From contig DLGR01000034.1 in the NCBI GenBank assembly GCA_002482805.1, positions 1 through 21,212 on the forward strand: a stretch of 21,212 bases of DNA, written 5' to 3'. Source of the stretch: Micavibrio sp. UBA7689. Its GTDB lineage: Bacteria; Pseudomonadota; Alphaproteobacteria; Micavibrionales; Micavibrionaceae. Position numbers and translations under genes: made by a program. The notes beneath the pieces were generated by a model that worked only from the letters and a program-made list of their open reading frames with translations, had not been told where the DNA came from and searched no databases. How positions within the stretch are numbered: the first letter of the stretch is position 1; each line of letters starts with the position of its first letter. Positions 14,642-21,212 of this stretch are shown here, piece by piece.

Positions 14642-15532
14642 ATGGATTGGGACAAACTCAGAATTTTTTACGCCGTCGCCGAAGCAGGCAGTTTTACGCA
14701 CGCGGGGGAATCCTTAAATCTTTCGCAGTCTGCCGTATCGCGCCAGATCAGCACGCTGGAAGAATCAATTGCCATCACCCTCTTCCACCGTCACGCGCGC
14801 GGTTTGATTTTAACCGAAGAAGGCGAACTGCTTCATAAGGCCGCATCGGAAATCTTCGGCAAGCTCGCGATGATCGAAGGACAGCTGGCGGATTCCAAGC
14901 AACTGGGTGAAGGGCCGCTTCGCATTACGGTGGCCGAATTTATCGGCTCCACATGGCTTGCCCCCAAACTCGCGCAATTGAAAAAAGAACATCCGGATAT
15001 CCAGCTTACAATGTTGCTCGACGACCGTATTTTGAATCTGGGCATGCGTGAAGCCGATGCCGCCATTCGCCTTTACAAGCCCGAGCAGCCCGATTTGATC
15101 CAGCGCCAGCTGGCCAGCATCAACTTCCACATCTGCGCCTCCAAAGGCTATCTGAAGGAGCGCGGCACACCCAAGACGGTGAAGGAACTGAAAAAGCATA
15201 CGCTGATCGGATATCCCGAAAACGTGCCCGCACCCTTCGCGGACCCCAACTGGTTGTTCCGTGTGGCCGAGATTGAGGGCGAATCACACCATGAAACCGT
15301 GATGATGAACTCCATTTACGCAATATTCGAGACCGTAAAGGCAGGAACCGGCATTGCCGCCCTGCCCGATTACATGGTCGCGAAGGACCCTGATATCGTC
15401 CAGATTCTGCCCGAAACGGTCAGGCCCCCCGTGGACATATACTTCGTATATCCCGAGGAACGCCGCCATTCCAAGCGGATCGGCATCTTCAAGGACTTCC
15501 TCTTGAAAACTGTAGGCGAAACAAAGTTTTAA
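14642..15532 (+). CDS. LysR-type transcriptional regulator, VtlR/LsrB-like
   Basis: A 296-residue LysR-type regulator. The N-terminal winged helix (1-60) reads WDKLRIFYAVAEAGSFTHAG, then LNLSQSAVSRQISTLEESI and LFHRHARGLILTEEGELL, which I recognise as very close to the start of LsrB of Sinorhizobium and VtlR of Agrobacterium and Brucella. The C-terminal two-lobe effector domain covers about 90-290. Only one cysteine is present (C165), so a redox switch using several cysteines, as proposed for LsrB, is not obvious. It lies 3 bases after trxB and 97 bases before a predicted sRNA with a T-N11-A dyad between them. VtlR is known to activate AbcR-type sRNA genes. The LysR call is firm; the orthology is from memory of motifs and neighbourhood. 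Confidence 0.93.
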   Translation: MDWDKLRIFYAVAEAGSFTHAGESLNLSQSAVSRQISTLEESIAITLFHRHARGLILTEEGELLHKAASEIFGKLAMIEGQLADSKQLGEGPLRITVAEFIGSTWLAPKLAQLKKEHPDIQLTMLLDDRILNLGMREADAAIRLYKPEQPDLIQRQLASINFHICASKGYLKERGTPKTVKELKKHTLIGYPENVPAPFADPNWLFRVAEIEGESHHETVMMNSIYAIFETVKAGTGIAALPDYMVAKDPDIVQILPETVRPPVDIYFVYPEERRHSKRIGIFKDFLLKTVGETKF

Positions 15533-15546
15533 AGCTATGGAAAGCC

Positions 15547-15561
15547 ATGCAATTTTTGCAT
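15547..15561. promoter_or_regulatory. LysR-type operator (T-N11-A dyad)
   Basis: ATGCAA-TTT-TTGCAT is an exact 6-3-6 palindrome that contains the LysR-family core T-N11-A (T15548 to A15560). It is nested with a wider repeat AGCTATG/CATAGCT (15533-15539 and 15559-15565). The centre, 15554, is about 75 bases upstream of the predicted sRNA start at 15629, the usual place for a LysR activator site. As RNA it could also form a weak hairpin after the LysR gene. Confidence 0.55.
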
Positions 15562-15593
15562 AGCTGGTCTTCGGCATTGCCTTAAGAATTATA

Positions 15594-15622
15594 TGGACCA
15601 AACCCCTGAATTATCATATAAA
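15594..15622 (+). promoter_or_regulatory. Predicted sRNA promoter
   Basis: TGGACC (15594-15599) and TATAAA (15617-15622) are exactly 17 bases apart, matching the consensus in 4 of 6 and 5 of 6 positions. Transcription would begin at about 15629, directly before the first hairpin. The poor -35 is typical of activator-dependent promoters. Confidence 0.55.
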
Positions 15623-15628
15623 CAGTCC

Positions 15629-15721
15629 GCAACCTTCGGGTTGATGGGGTCTTCGGATCCTACGTCTCCCAGACGTGAAACCTCCCTGTTCAACTCGCCG
15701 GGCCTTGTGCCCGGTTTTTTT
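15629..15721 (+). ncRNA. Candidate AbcR-like (alpha-r15 type) trans-acting small RNA
   Basis: About 93 nt of stacked hairpins without a plausible reading frame. Hairpin 1: CAACC-TTCG-GGTTG (15630-15643). Hairpin 2: GGGTC-TTCG-GATCC (15647-15660, one G-U pair). Hairpin 3: ACGTCT-CCC-AGACGT (15662-15676), whose loop region shows CUCCCA. A single-stranded stretch with CCUCCC (15681-15686) follows, then a strong terminator (15698-15721). UUCG tetraloops are a sign of a selected RNA structure. The exposed CUCCCA and CCUCCC are anti-Shine-Dalgarno motifs like those of the Hfq-dependent AbcR1/AbcR2 RNAs, which repress ABC transporter mRNAs in Rhizobiales and lie beside the VtlR/LsrB gene and trxB. 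The structure is seen; family membership is inferred and could instead be another CCUCCC class (suhB/alpha-r14). Confidence 0.7.
15698..15721 (+). terminator. Intrinsic terminator of the small RNA
   Basis: CCGGGC-CTTGT-GCCCGG followed by seven T residues: a GC-rich 6-base stem and full U-tract. This is the strongest terminator in the window and also separates the trxB-LysR unit from the patatin gene. Confidence 0.92.
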
Positions 15722-15755
15722 CTGCCCGTTTTTTGCCCCGCACCACACCGAGCTC

Positions 15756-15785
15756 TTGGTGATTGCCATGCGTTGGCGATATAAT
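15756..15785 (+). promoter_or_regulatory. Probable promoter of the patatin-like gene
   Basis: A perfect TATAAT (15780-15785) has TTGGTG (15756-15761) 18 bases upstream. Transcription would start near 15792, leaving a leader of about 35 bases before the TTG start at 15827. Confidence 0.6.
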
Positions 15786-15826
15786 TGATTCATAACTAAA
15801 AAAGTCACTTCCAAGGCGGCTCCTTC

Positions 15827-17062
15827 TTGTTCGATAAACCACCCCCGATCATCACCCTTTTTAATTACGGCGGCGGCCTGCGCGGTATCATTCCGGCGCA
15901 GATCATGGCGCATATCGAAGCCGACACGGGCCTGCGCATGTCGGATATGATAGATGTATTCGCGGGGCCTTCGACAGGCGCCATATTGAATGCGGCTCTG
16001 ACTTTACGGAATCCCGAAAATTCATCCCAGCCCAAATACCGCGCCCGTCACCTTGTGCGTTTCTATGAACGCGAGGCAGAACGGATTTTTCCGCCGGACC
16101 GTTTCCGCGATCTGCGCGGCCTGATCCACGATTTCAACAACCGTACGATGCGCCTCTCGCATCTGAACTCCATCCTAGATCATGGGCATTACAATCCGAT
16201 GAATTTGGGGCGCGCGCTCAAAGCACTTTATGGCGATGCGCGTTTGAATGACTCGCTTAAAAGTTTGATCATTCCCGCCTACAATATCGACGGCGCGCAA
16301 AGACGCATTACAACGGAAACGGGAGAGCTTGCCGCCTCGCCCATTCACACGCGCCATAATTTCATGGATACCGCCGGCCACGCATTGTGGATGAAGAACA
16401 TCAAGATCAACGGCCATGTCGGCGCCCGCCACAAAACCATGGATGTTTCACTTTACGATGCGGTGATGGCCACGACCGCCGCGCCTACTTATTTCCCGTG
16501 TCATCATTTTCAGGCACGCTGGCCCGGTCACACTCACCAGCATGAATACACCGCCATCGACGGCAGCATCTTTGACAACCCGTCGATGACCTATCTCGGC
16601 GCTCTGAAGCCGCACCTGCTGCCGGGTCAGGATGTCATCATGCTCGGGTTCGGTACGGGCTATACGAACAAATCGATCAAAAAGGAAGACTGGAACCGCT
16701 TCGGCTCGCTCGGCGTCGTCGATCCTGTCAACGACCTGCCGCTCATCAACATCTTCTTCCATGCGACGGAATCCGCCCTTTTGGATACGTTCGAAGAAGA
16801 AATGAAGGGCAATCTGTTCTTGTTCAACAAGTCTCTTGTTTCCGATAGGGACGCCAACTGCCCCAGCATCCAGATAGACGACGGCAGCCCCGAAAACATG
16901 AAAAAGTTAAGGGACTTCGCAGATGCAATAATCGAAGAAAATCGTGGCAGATACCAACAGGTATGCGATCTTCTGGTGCGCCACCACGACAATAAAAAGA
17001 CGTGGATGGAAGCGGTTAAGCCCTCCCGGTGGGGCAAAATCTGGTCATACTTCAAGCGTTAA
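15827..17062 (+). CDS. Patatin-like phospholipase
   Basis: A 411-residue patatin-family lipid acyl hydrolase. It has the oxyanion-hole motif YGGGLRG (G15-G20), nucleophile elbow GPSTG with Ser49, and the dyad aspartate D245 in DGSIFDNPS (family DG-G/A). A TTG start is required, because the first in-frame ATG (codon 27) comes after the GGGxRG motif; AAGG lies about 10 bases upstream. No signal peptide or membrane segment is seen, so the enzyme is probably cytoplasmic or exported by another route. The GxSxG context FAGPSTGAIL differs from the more common GTSTGG. Substrate is unknown: membrane phospholipid turnover, a toxin-like role and storage-lipid hydrolysis are all possible. It has its own promoter and follows the sRNA terminator. 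Confidence 0.85.
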   Translation: MFDKPPPIITLFNYGGGLRGIIPAQIMAHIEADTGLRMSDMIDVFAGPSTGAILNAALTLRNPENSSQPKYRARHLVRFYEREAERIFPPDRFRDLRGLIHDFNNRTMRLSHLNSILDHGHYNPMNLGRALKALYGDARLNDSLKSLIIPAYNIDGAQRRITTETGELAASPIHTRHNFMDTAGHALWMKNIKINGHVGARHKTMDVSLYDAVMATTAAPTYFPCHHFQARWPGHTHQHEYTAIDGSIFDNPSMTYLGALKPHLLPGQDVIMLGFGTGYTNKSIKKEDWNRFGSLGVVDPVNDLPLINIFFHATESALLDTFEEEMKGNLFLFNKSLVSDRDANCPSIQIDDGSPENMKKLRDFADAIIEENRGRYQQVCDLLVRHHDNKKTWMEAVKPSRWGKIWSYFKR

Positions 17063-17173
17063 CCAGAGTAATTTTGTGCATGCCAGCACAGATAAATTTA
17101 GAAGTTAATAACGAATATTGATAAATTGTTAATGCTTTTGAGTCGTAATGATCTCGAGAGCAGAGAGTGATAG

Positions 17174-18292
17174 ATGGATAACTTGCGAACCAACGCAAAT
17201 ACCAAGACCTATTTTGAAACGAATTTATCCGACGCTAAGCCTGCCCAAAATTTTGCCCCCCTATTCCCTGAAGCCGCTGAAGCCACCGAAGGCGGAACGT
17301 TTCATCATAAAGGTCTTGATGTACCCTTCTTCGTATCCCGTGCGAAGAACGAGCGCGCTGTCGTCGTCGCCTGCACAGGCCTGAATTCCTATACCGCGCT
17401 ACGTGCCGAAGAATTGAAACAAATGAACGATGCGGGCGTGTCCGTTATCTGGATGGCGCTACCGCCCCACAAAAGCAATACACCTTTCATGCCGCACTTC
17501 ATCACCGCAGGCGAAGGCTTCTTTACCGATCCGGAATCCCCTGCCAACAAATTGTTTGATTCAAAATTGCCGCGCTACGCATTCACGCATTCCACGGGCG
17601 GACAGATTTTTACAGCGCTGGAACAAAATCCCGAAACAAACGCAAAGATTTTGGAACGCTATGAAGAGGTCACGCACATCGCGCCCTATTTCGATGCGAC
17701 GAATGTTTCCTTGAAACATTCCCTTGCTCCCATCCGCTGGGTGTTCGATAAATACGCCCACATGAACGCGGATCGCAAACCGCATGAAACATTCTTCGGC
17801 AAAGTGTATCTGGCGTTCAAAGCCGCCACAGAACCTTTTACCAAAACGGGACAAGAAATAAGCCCGACCTACGGACAAATACTCGAAGTGCAACATTGGG
17901 GCCGCACACTCATATCCGCTTTCAGCAATGCGGCAGAGCCCAAAGACACCACGATCCCCGCTACCTATGTGGTCGGGCGAGATGATCCCTTCGCCAGCGC
18001 GCTCACATCTATCGATCTCGCTCACCAAACCAACGCGGCGCTCGAAATAGTGCCCAAGGGCGGGCATTACCCGATCAATTCAAAGATCGTAGAGAAGTTT
18101 TTGGAACGCGTCGGTCTGGCAGAATCCTTAAGCGACAGCCCGCGCGTCGCCGCGGAGCGCAGCGCAAGCCTTCTGGATGCGACGGCACGCCTCTTCCAAG
18201 GCCTTGGCGGAGGTCGCGTAAGAAATGCGGAAGTGCGGGGACAGACCGAAAGCGACGCCCTGCACGGTAGCCACGCCCTCGGACTCCAATAA
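17174..18292 (+). CDS. Alpha/beta hydrolase (lysophospholipase-like)
   Basis: A 372-residue serine hydrolase. The apparent triad is Ser in the elbow THSTGGQIF, Asp in VVGRDDPFAS and His in KGGHYPI, in the usual order. The oxyanion strand RAVVVACTGLNSYTALRAEEL fits the fold. The elbow H-S-x-G-G resembles monoacylglycerol lipase and PldB-type lysophospholipases, so a lipid ester substrate is plausible. GAGAG stands about 7 bases before the ATG at 17174. The last 55 codons, after the helix KFLERVGLAES, lie antisense to the 3' end of the aspartate aminotransferase gene and look like unstructured extension rather than domain. It follows the patatin gene by 111 bases and the two may act in the same lipid pathway; that is inference. 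Confidence 0.78.
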   Translation: MDNLRTNANTKTYFETNLSDAKPAQNFAPLFPEAAEATEGGTFHHKGLDVPFFVSRAKNERAVVVACTGLNSYTALRAEELKQMNDAGVSVIWMALPPHKSNTPFMPHFITAGEGFFTDPESPANKLFDSKLPRYAFTHSTGGQIFTALEQNPETNAKILERYEEVTHIAPYFDATNVSLKHSLAPIRWVFDKYAHMNADRKPHETFFGKVYLAFKAATEPFTKTGQEISPTYGQILEVQHWGRTLISAFSNAAEPKDTTIPATYVVGRDDPFASALTSIDLAHQTNAALEIVPKGGHYPINSKIVEKFLERVGLAESLSDSPRVAAERSASLLDATARLFQGLGGGRVRNAEVRGQTESDALHGSHALGLQ

Positions 18293-19351
18293 ATACGTCA
18301 CGAAATCGGAATCGCTCTCGATCACTTTGCCGTCCGGCGTGGTTTTGCCCAGACATCCTTCACAAGACGGATACACATAGAACGCACCTTCTGGGCGCGG
18401 ACATTTGATACCCGGTGCCTGATTGAGCATCGACACAACCAGATCGCGGCGTTCGGAAAATGATTTCACCCATTCCTTCAGGAAGGATTGATCGCCGTTC
18501 AGCGCAGCGACGGCCGCCGCCTGCGAAATCGAAGACGGGTTGGATGTGGAATGCCCCTGTACCGAAGCCATGGCTTTGATCAGTTCTTTGGGGCCGCCCG
18601 CGTAACCGATGCGCCATCCTGTCATGGAATAGGCTTTGGATACGCCGTTCACCGTCAATGTGCGCTCATAGAGTTTCGGTTCGATTTGCGCGGGCGTGCA
18701 GAATTCAAACCCGTCATAAACCAGGTGTTCATACATATCGTCCGTCATTACCCAGACATGGGGGTGCTTGAGCAGAACATCGGTCAGCGCCTTCATCTCG
18801 GCCTTGGTGTAACCGGCGCCCGAAGGGTTGCTCGGCGAATTCAAAATCACCCATTTGGTTTTTTTGGTGATCGCCTTGTCGAGCTGTTCGCCCGTCAGCT
18901 TGAAGTTGTTTTTGATCGTGCATTCCACGAACACGGGCGTACCCTCACCCAATATCACCATGTCAGGGTAAGATACCCAATACGGCGCAGGTATAATGAC
19001 TTCATCGCCGGGGTTCAATGTTGCCATCAGCGCGTTGTACAAAACCTGTTTGCCTCCGGTGCCGACGATAATTTGCTCGCGTGTGTAGGTCAGGTCGTTG
19101 TCGCGCTTGAATTTTGCGATGATCGCGTCTTTCAACGCGGGCGTACCGTCCACGTTCGTGTATTTGGTCTGGCCTTTATCCATCGCTTCTTTTGCGGCAT
19201 CCTTGATGAACTCCGGCGTGTCGAAGTCAGGTTCACCTGCGCCGAGGCCGATGATGTCCTTTCCTTCTGCTTTCAACGCGGCCGCTTTCGCGGTCACGGC
19301 AAGCGTGGCGGATGGTTTGATTCGGCCCAAGCGGTCAGCGATAATCGACAT
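18128..19351 (-). CDS. aspC: Aspartate aminotransferase (class I, subgroup Ib type)
   Basis: A pyridoxal-phosphate enzyme exchanging the amino group between aspartate and 2-oxoglutarate; Ib-type members in Alphaproteobacteria may also use prephenate. The 407 residues show the N-terminal RLGRIKPSATLAVTAKA, the substrate-side GLGAGEPDFDTP, the cofactor motif NSPSNPSGAGY, the Schiff-base lysine K239 in GVSKAYSMTGWRIGY, and the C-terminal arginine in HFRISYAT that binds the carboxylate. The start at 19351 has AAGAGGA 4 bases upstream. Length and end (RRIQKACAALRG) are normal for the family, which makes its frame the trusted one where it overlaps the facing hydrolase by 165 bases. The gene symbol is a functional label; aspB or aatA are also used for this subgroup. 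Confidence 0.94.
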   Translation of the reverse strand: MSIIADRLGRIKPSATLAVTAKAAALKAEGKDIIGLGAGEPDFDTPEFIKDAAKEAMDKGQTKYTNVDGTPALKDAIIAKFKRDNDLTYTREQIIVGTGGKQVLYNALMATLNPGDEVIIPAPYWVSYPDMVILGEGTPVFVECTIKNNFKLTGEQLDKAITKKTKWVILNSPSNPSGAGYTKAEMKALTDVLLKHPHVWVMTDDMYEHLVYDGFEFCTPAQIEPKLYERTLTVNGVSKAYSMTGWRIGYAGGPKELIKAMASVQGHSTSNPSSISQAAAVAALNGDQSFLKEWVKSFSERRDLVVSMLNQAPGIKCPRPEGAFYVYPSCEGCLGKTTPDGKVIESDSDFVTYLLESEGVATVQGVAFGLSPHFRISYATSAKALEEACRRIQKACAALRGDARAVA

Positions 19352-19450
19352 AAATCCTCTTTTTGTATGCTCTTATGTAAGGCATGATAAATAATCACAT
19401 CGGAATTCGGCTGAAAAGCTTAATTTCCGCCCTTTCCGCCAAATTCATCC

Positions 19451-19479
19451 TTGTTCGAATCGGGAACTAAATTTAAAAA
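19451..19479 (+). promoter_or_regulatory. Possible promoter of the flippase-like gene
   Basis: TTGTTC (19451-19456) and TAAAAA (19474-19479) with a 17-base spacer, about 34 bases before the start codon at 19513. The rest of the 161-base gap to the divergent aspC holds nothing else I can name. Confidence 0.35.
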
Positions 19480-19512
19480 GAACTGCTTGGTATTAAAACA
19501 AAAAGATCGATT

Positions 19513-20496
19513 ATGAAACGTTTAAAAAATTTCAATTTACCGTTCAAAATACTCGTTTCGTTTTCCATTCTGGTTGCTCTTGTCATAAGAATGGACGGTC
19601 ACATTATCGAGGATCTGGCCGAGCATATCCGCGCCTCCGCCTGGGCCTATGCTACCCTCTTCATGGTTATCCAGTTCGTGCTGCTCTCTTTCCGCTGGGA
19701 AATGCTCATCAATATCGGCAAACGCCACATGAATTTTAAGGATGCGCTGAAAATCAACCTCACCAGCCAGCTCGCCAATCTTATCTTCATCACATCGATC
19801 GGCGGCATGCTCGCGCGCATCGCGCTCTCTGTCCAACACGGTGCCACGGTTTTCAAATCGCTGATCGCGACCGTGTTCGACCGTTTGATGACCCTCGGCG
19901 CGCTTATCGTGCTGGCGGCTTTGTTTATTCCCGGCCTTGCCAAACATGTCGACAACCAGACCTTCGCCACCTTCTCGACGCTTATAAGCACGTTCGTCAT
20001 CACTATGTTCGTCTTTGCGCCGATGTTCCTCAATTTCGTTATTTTGCGCATGCCACAAGTGACGAAACTCAAAGGCCGTATGCGTTACGGCGTGCGCTAT
20101 TTAAAAGTTCTTTTGAACAATCCGATCCTGTGCGGCAAAATCGTTCTTATCTCGCTGGTCGCGCAAATGGGTCTGTTCGTTTCCGTGTTCTTCCTTACCC
20201 AATCCACGGGCGCGGATATCACCTTCCTGCAACTCATGACCGTTTTGCCTATCATATCCATCGTCGCCGCACTTCCTATCAGCATCGGCGGATGGGGGGT
20301 GCGTGAAGGTGCGTTCGTATACGGGCTCGGCCTGCTCGGCGTGCCCATGGAAACCGCGTTTCTGGTTTCCGTCCAAGTAGGCCTTATCAGCATGCTGACA
20401 ACGGTTCTGACCGGCCTGCCTGCGCTTATGGCCGCCAACATCAAACTGGGTAGCCTGCAAAACCTCAAAGAAACATTGGCCCACGTCAAAATATAA
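19513..20496 (+). CDS. Lysylphosphatidylglycerol synthase TM-region / UPF0104 flippase-like membrane protein
   Basis: A 327-residue polytopic membrane protein of about eight hydrophobic segments. It belongs to the UPF0104 group (PF03706), which includes the flippase half of MprF and the AglD-type proteins. The diagnostic C-terminal block is LPISIGGWGVREGAFVYGLGLLGV (in two parts around residues 254-277). An early positively charged loop SFRWEMLINIGKR is also typical. Proposed roles are lipid or lipid-linked sugar flipping in the inner membrane. No catalytic aminoacyl-transferase half is present, so it is not a full MprF. An O-antigen-ligase-like gene starts 9 bases after the stop, which points to an envelope polysaccharide function. 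The ATG has only a weak ribosome site. Confidence 0.87.
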   Translation: MKRLKNFNLPFKILVSFSILVALVIRMDGHIIEDLAEHIRASAWAYATLFMVIQFVLLSFRWEMLINIGKRHMNFKDALKINLTSQLANLIFITSIGGMLARIALSVQHGATVFKSLIATVFDRLMTLGALIVLAALFIPGLAKHVDNQTFATFSTLISTFVITMFVFAPMFLNFVILRMPQVTKLKGRMRYGVRYLKVLLNNPILCGKIVLISLVAQMGLFVSVFFLTQSTGADITFLQLMTVLPIISIVAALPISIGGWGVREGAFVYGLGLLGVPMETAFLVSVQVGLISMLTTVLTGLPALMAANIKLGSLQNLKETLAHVKI

Positions 20497-20505
20497 GGGG
20501 GCTGC

Positions 20506-21212
20506 ATGCTCCGTTTGAACGACAAAGCCACCAATACAATAACTGCCGTGCTGTGCTTTATCACCGCGCTGTCGTTGCAAATTCAGGCTACGCTTTTTGC
20601 AACCCCCGTTTATCCCGGCTCGCCCACCTCTCTGGGTTTGCGTATCAACCTCACCGATCTTCTTGTCCCGTTCGCGGGTATTGCTATCTTGGCAACGTTA
20701 TTGGCCAAACAAAGCCTCTGGCCTGTTTGGCGGATGAAACATGTCTATGCGTGGCTTGGCGCGCTTACCGCTCTGCTCGCCATAGCGCTCATTCACACCT
20801 ATTTCACTTTTGGTGAAATCAGCCGATGGGCGCTGGTGAATAAATTCGGTGGCTGGTTTGTTTTGGTCGCCATCATGGGCATGGGTGCATGGGTTGCCAC
20901 CAATGCCACCCAAAAACATCTGGAAAGCTTTGTGAAGGTTTTTCTAGGGTTTGCTCTACTCGTTTATGCGTACCAGTTAATCGTAACCACTTTGCAGATC
21001 TATCCTGAAAACCAGACATGGATCGGATATTACAAATATATTGACTTCCCTATAGCGGGACTAATGGCCAATAGAAACGCTTATGCACTTTTGTGCACCG
21101 CCGTTATCGCGCTGGCGACCTGCTTCTATTTTTCCAAAAGCAATGCCGTGCCTGTATATTTTACCTACGGGTTTTATTTTCTTTTGCCGCTTTTCCTTCT
21201 GGTCAACGGCTC
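20506..21212 (+). CDS. O-antigen ligase/polymerase-like membrane protein (3' end outside window)
   Basis: An open frame runs from the ATG at 20506 to the window edge (235 codons) with AGGGGG just upstream. The protein starts MLRLNDKATNTITAVLCFI and is strongly hydrophobic with about six membrane segments so far. The block IAGLMANRNAYALLCTAVI resembles the conserved N-R-N-x-x-A stretch of the Wzy/WaaL family, which joins or polymerises lipid-linked sugar chains at the periplasmic face. The long periplasmic loop and its catalytic Arg and His would be in the missing part, so ligase and polymerase cannot be told apart. It is probably co-transcribed with the flippase-like gene 9 bases upstream. 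Confidence 0.7.
   Translation, partial: MLRLNDKATNTITAVLCFITALSLQIQATLFATPVYPGSPTSLGLRINLTDLLVPFAGIAILATLLAKQSLWPVWRMKHVYAWLGALTALLAIALIHTYFTFGEISRWALVNKFGGWFVLVAIMGMGAWVATNATQKHLESFVKVFLGFALLVYAYQLIVTTLQIYPENQTWIGYYKYIDFPIAGLMANRNAYALLCTAVIALATCFYFSKSNAVPVYFTYGFYFLLPLFLLVNG

Noticed and set aside
15533..15565. AGCTATG/CATAGCT repeat as a terminator of the LysR gene
   Set aside because: No T-run follows the right arm, and the inner palindrome fits a LysR operator better.
15630..15721. The sRNA as 6S RNA or a simple 3' UTR of the LysR gene
   Set aside because: It lacks the long rod with a central open bubble expected of 6S RNA, and it has its own promoter-like boxes with 17-base spacing.
15827..17062. 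Patatin-like gene as a CBASS effector (CapV type)
   Set aside because: No CD-NTase, Cap2/Cap3 or HORMA/TRIP13-like gene lies on either side; neighbours are an sRNA, a hydrolase and an aminotransferase.
18488..19387. 299-codon plus-strand open frame
   Set aside because: Antisense to the aspartate aminotransferase gene, which has all expected active-site motifs.
19513..20496. Flippase-like gene as full MprF (lysylphosphatidylglycerol synthase)
   Set aside because: Only the membrane half is present; the soluble aminoacyl-transferase domain is missing.
1..21212. Mobile elements, CRISPR arrays, tRNA or rRNA genes
   Set aside because: No transposase or integrase motif, no regular direct repeats with spacers and no cloverleaf-like sequence were seen in the gaps between genes.

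Overview
The window looks like core chromosome of an alphaproteobacterium. The evidence is the gene order (rpoD-dnaG and yqeY facing away from carA, then carB, greA, an Lrp-type regulator, trxB and a LysR-type regulator), the form of RpoD with an Ala/Pro/Glu-rich insert, and a moderate G+C content judged by eye. I cannot fix the order or genus; a Micavibrio- or Rhodospirillales-like lineage is a guess. I see no insertion sequence, phage gene, tRNA, rRNA or CRISPR array. Coding is dense and no gap without a gene reaches 300 bases.

Layout. On the minus strand from about 4660 down to 1 lie yqeY, a YdcF/DUF218-like gene, dnaG and the first 453 codons of rpoD. On the plus strand at 4740-10600 is a tight four-gene operon: carA, an isoprenylcysteine-methyltransferase-like membrane protein, a beta-carbonic anhydrase and carB. 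The carbonic anhydrase makes bicarbonate, the substrate of CarB, and its reading frame overlaps the carB start. A small secreted EF-hand protein and greA follow. Two minus-strand genes (pterin carbinolamine dehydratase and an Lrp/AsnC regulator) face greA. An ELM1-family gene, trxB and a LysR-type regulator then run rightwards.

The most interesting part is the 294-base gap after the LysR gene. It holds a LysR-type dyad (T-N11-A), a promoter with 17-base spacing, a roughly 93-nt set of hairpins showing CUCCCA and CCUCCC anti-Shine-Dalgarno motifs, and an intrinsic terminator. Position and motifs match the AbcR (alpha-r15) small RNAs, which in Rhizobiales lie beside the LysR regulator VtlR/LsrB and trxB. 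The dyad is centred about 75 bases upstream of the predicted RNA start, the usual LysR activation distance, so regulator, operator and sRNA seem to form one module.

The last third carries a patatin-like phospholipase (TTG start), an alpha/beta hydrolase whose 3' end overlaps a convergent aspartate aminotransferase gene by 165 bases, and the start of an envelope or polysaccharide cluster: a flippase-like (UPF0104) membrane protein and an O-antigen-ligase-like protein cut by the window end.
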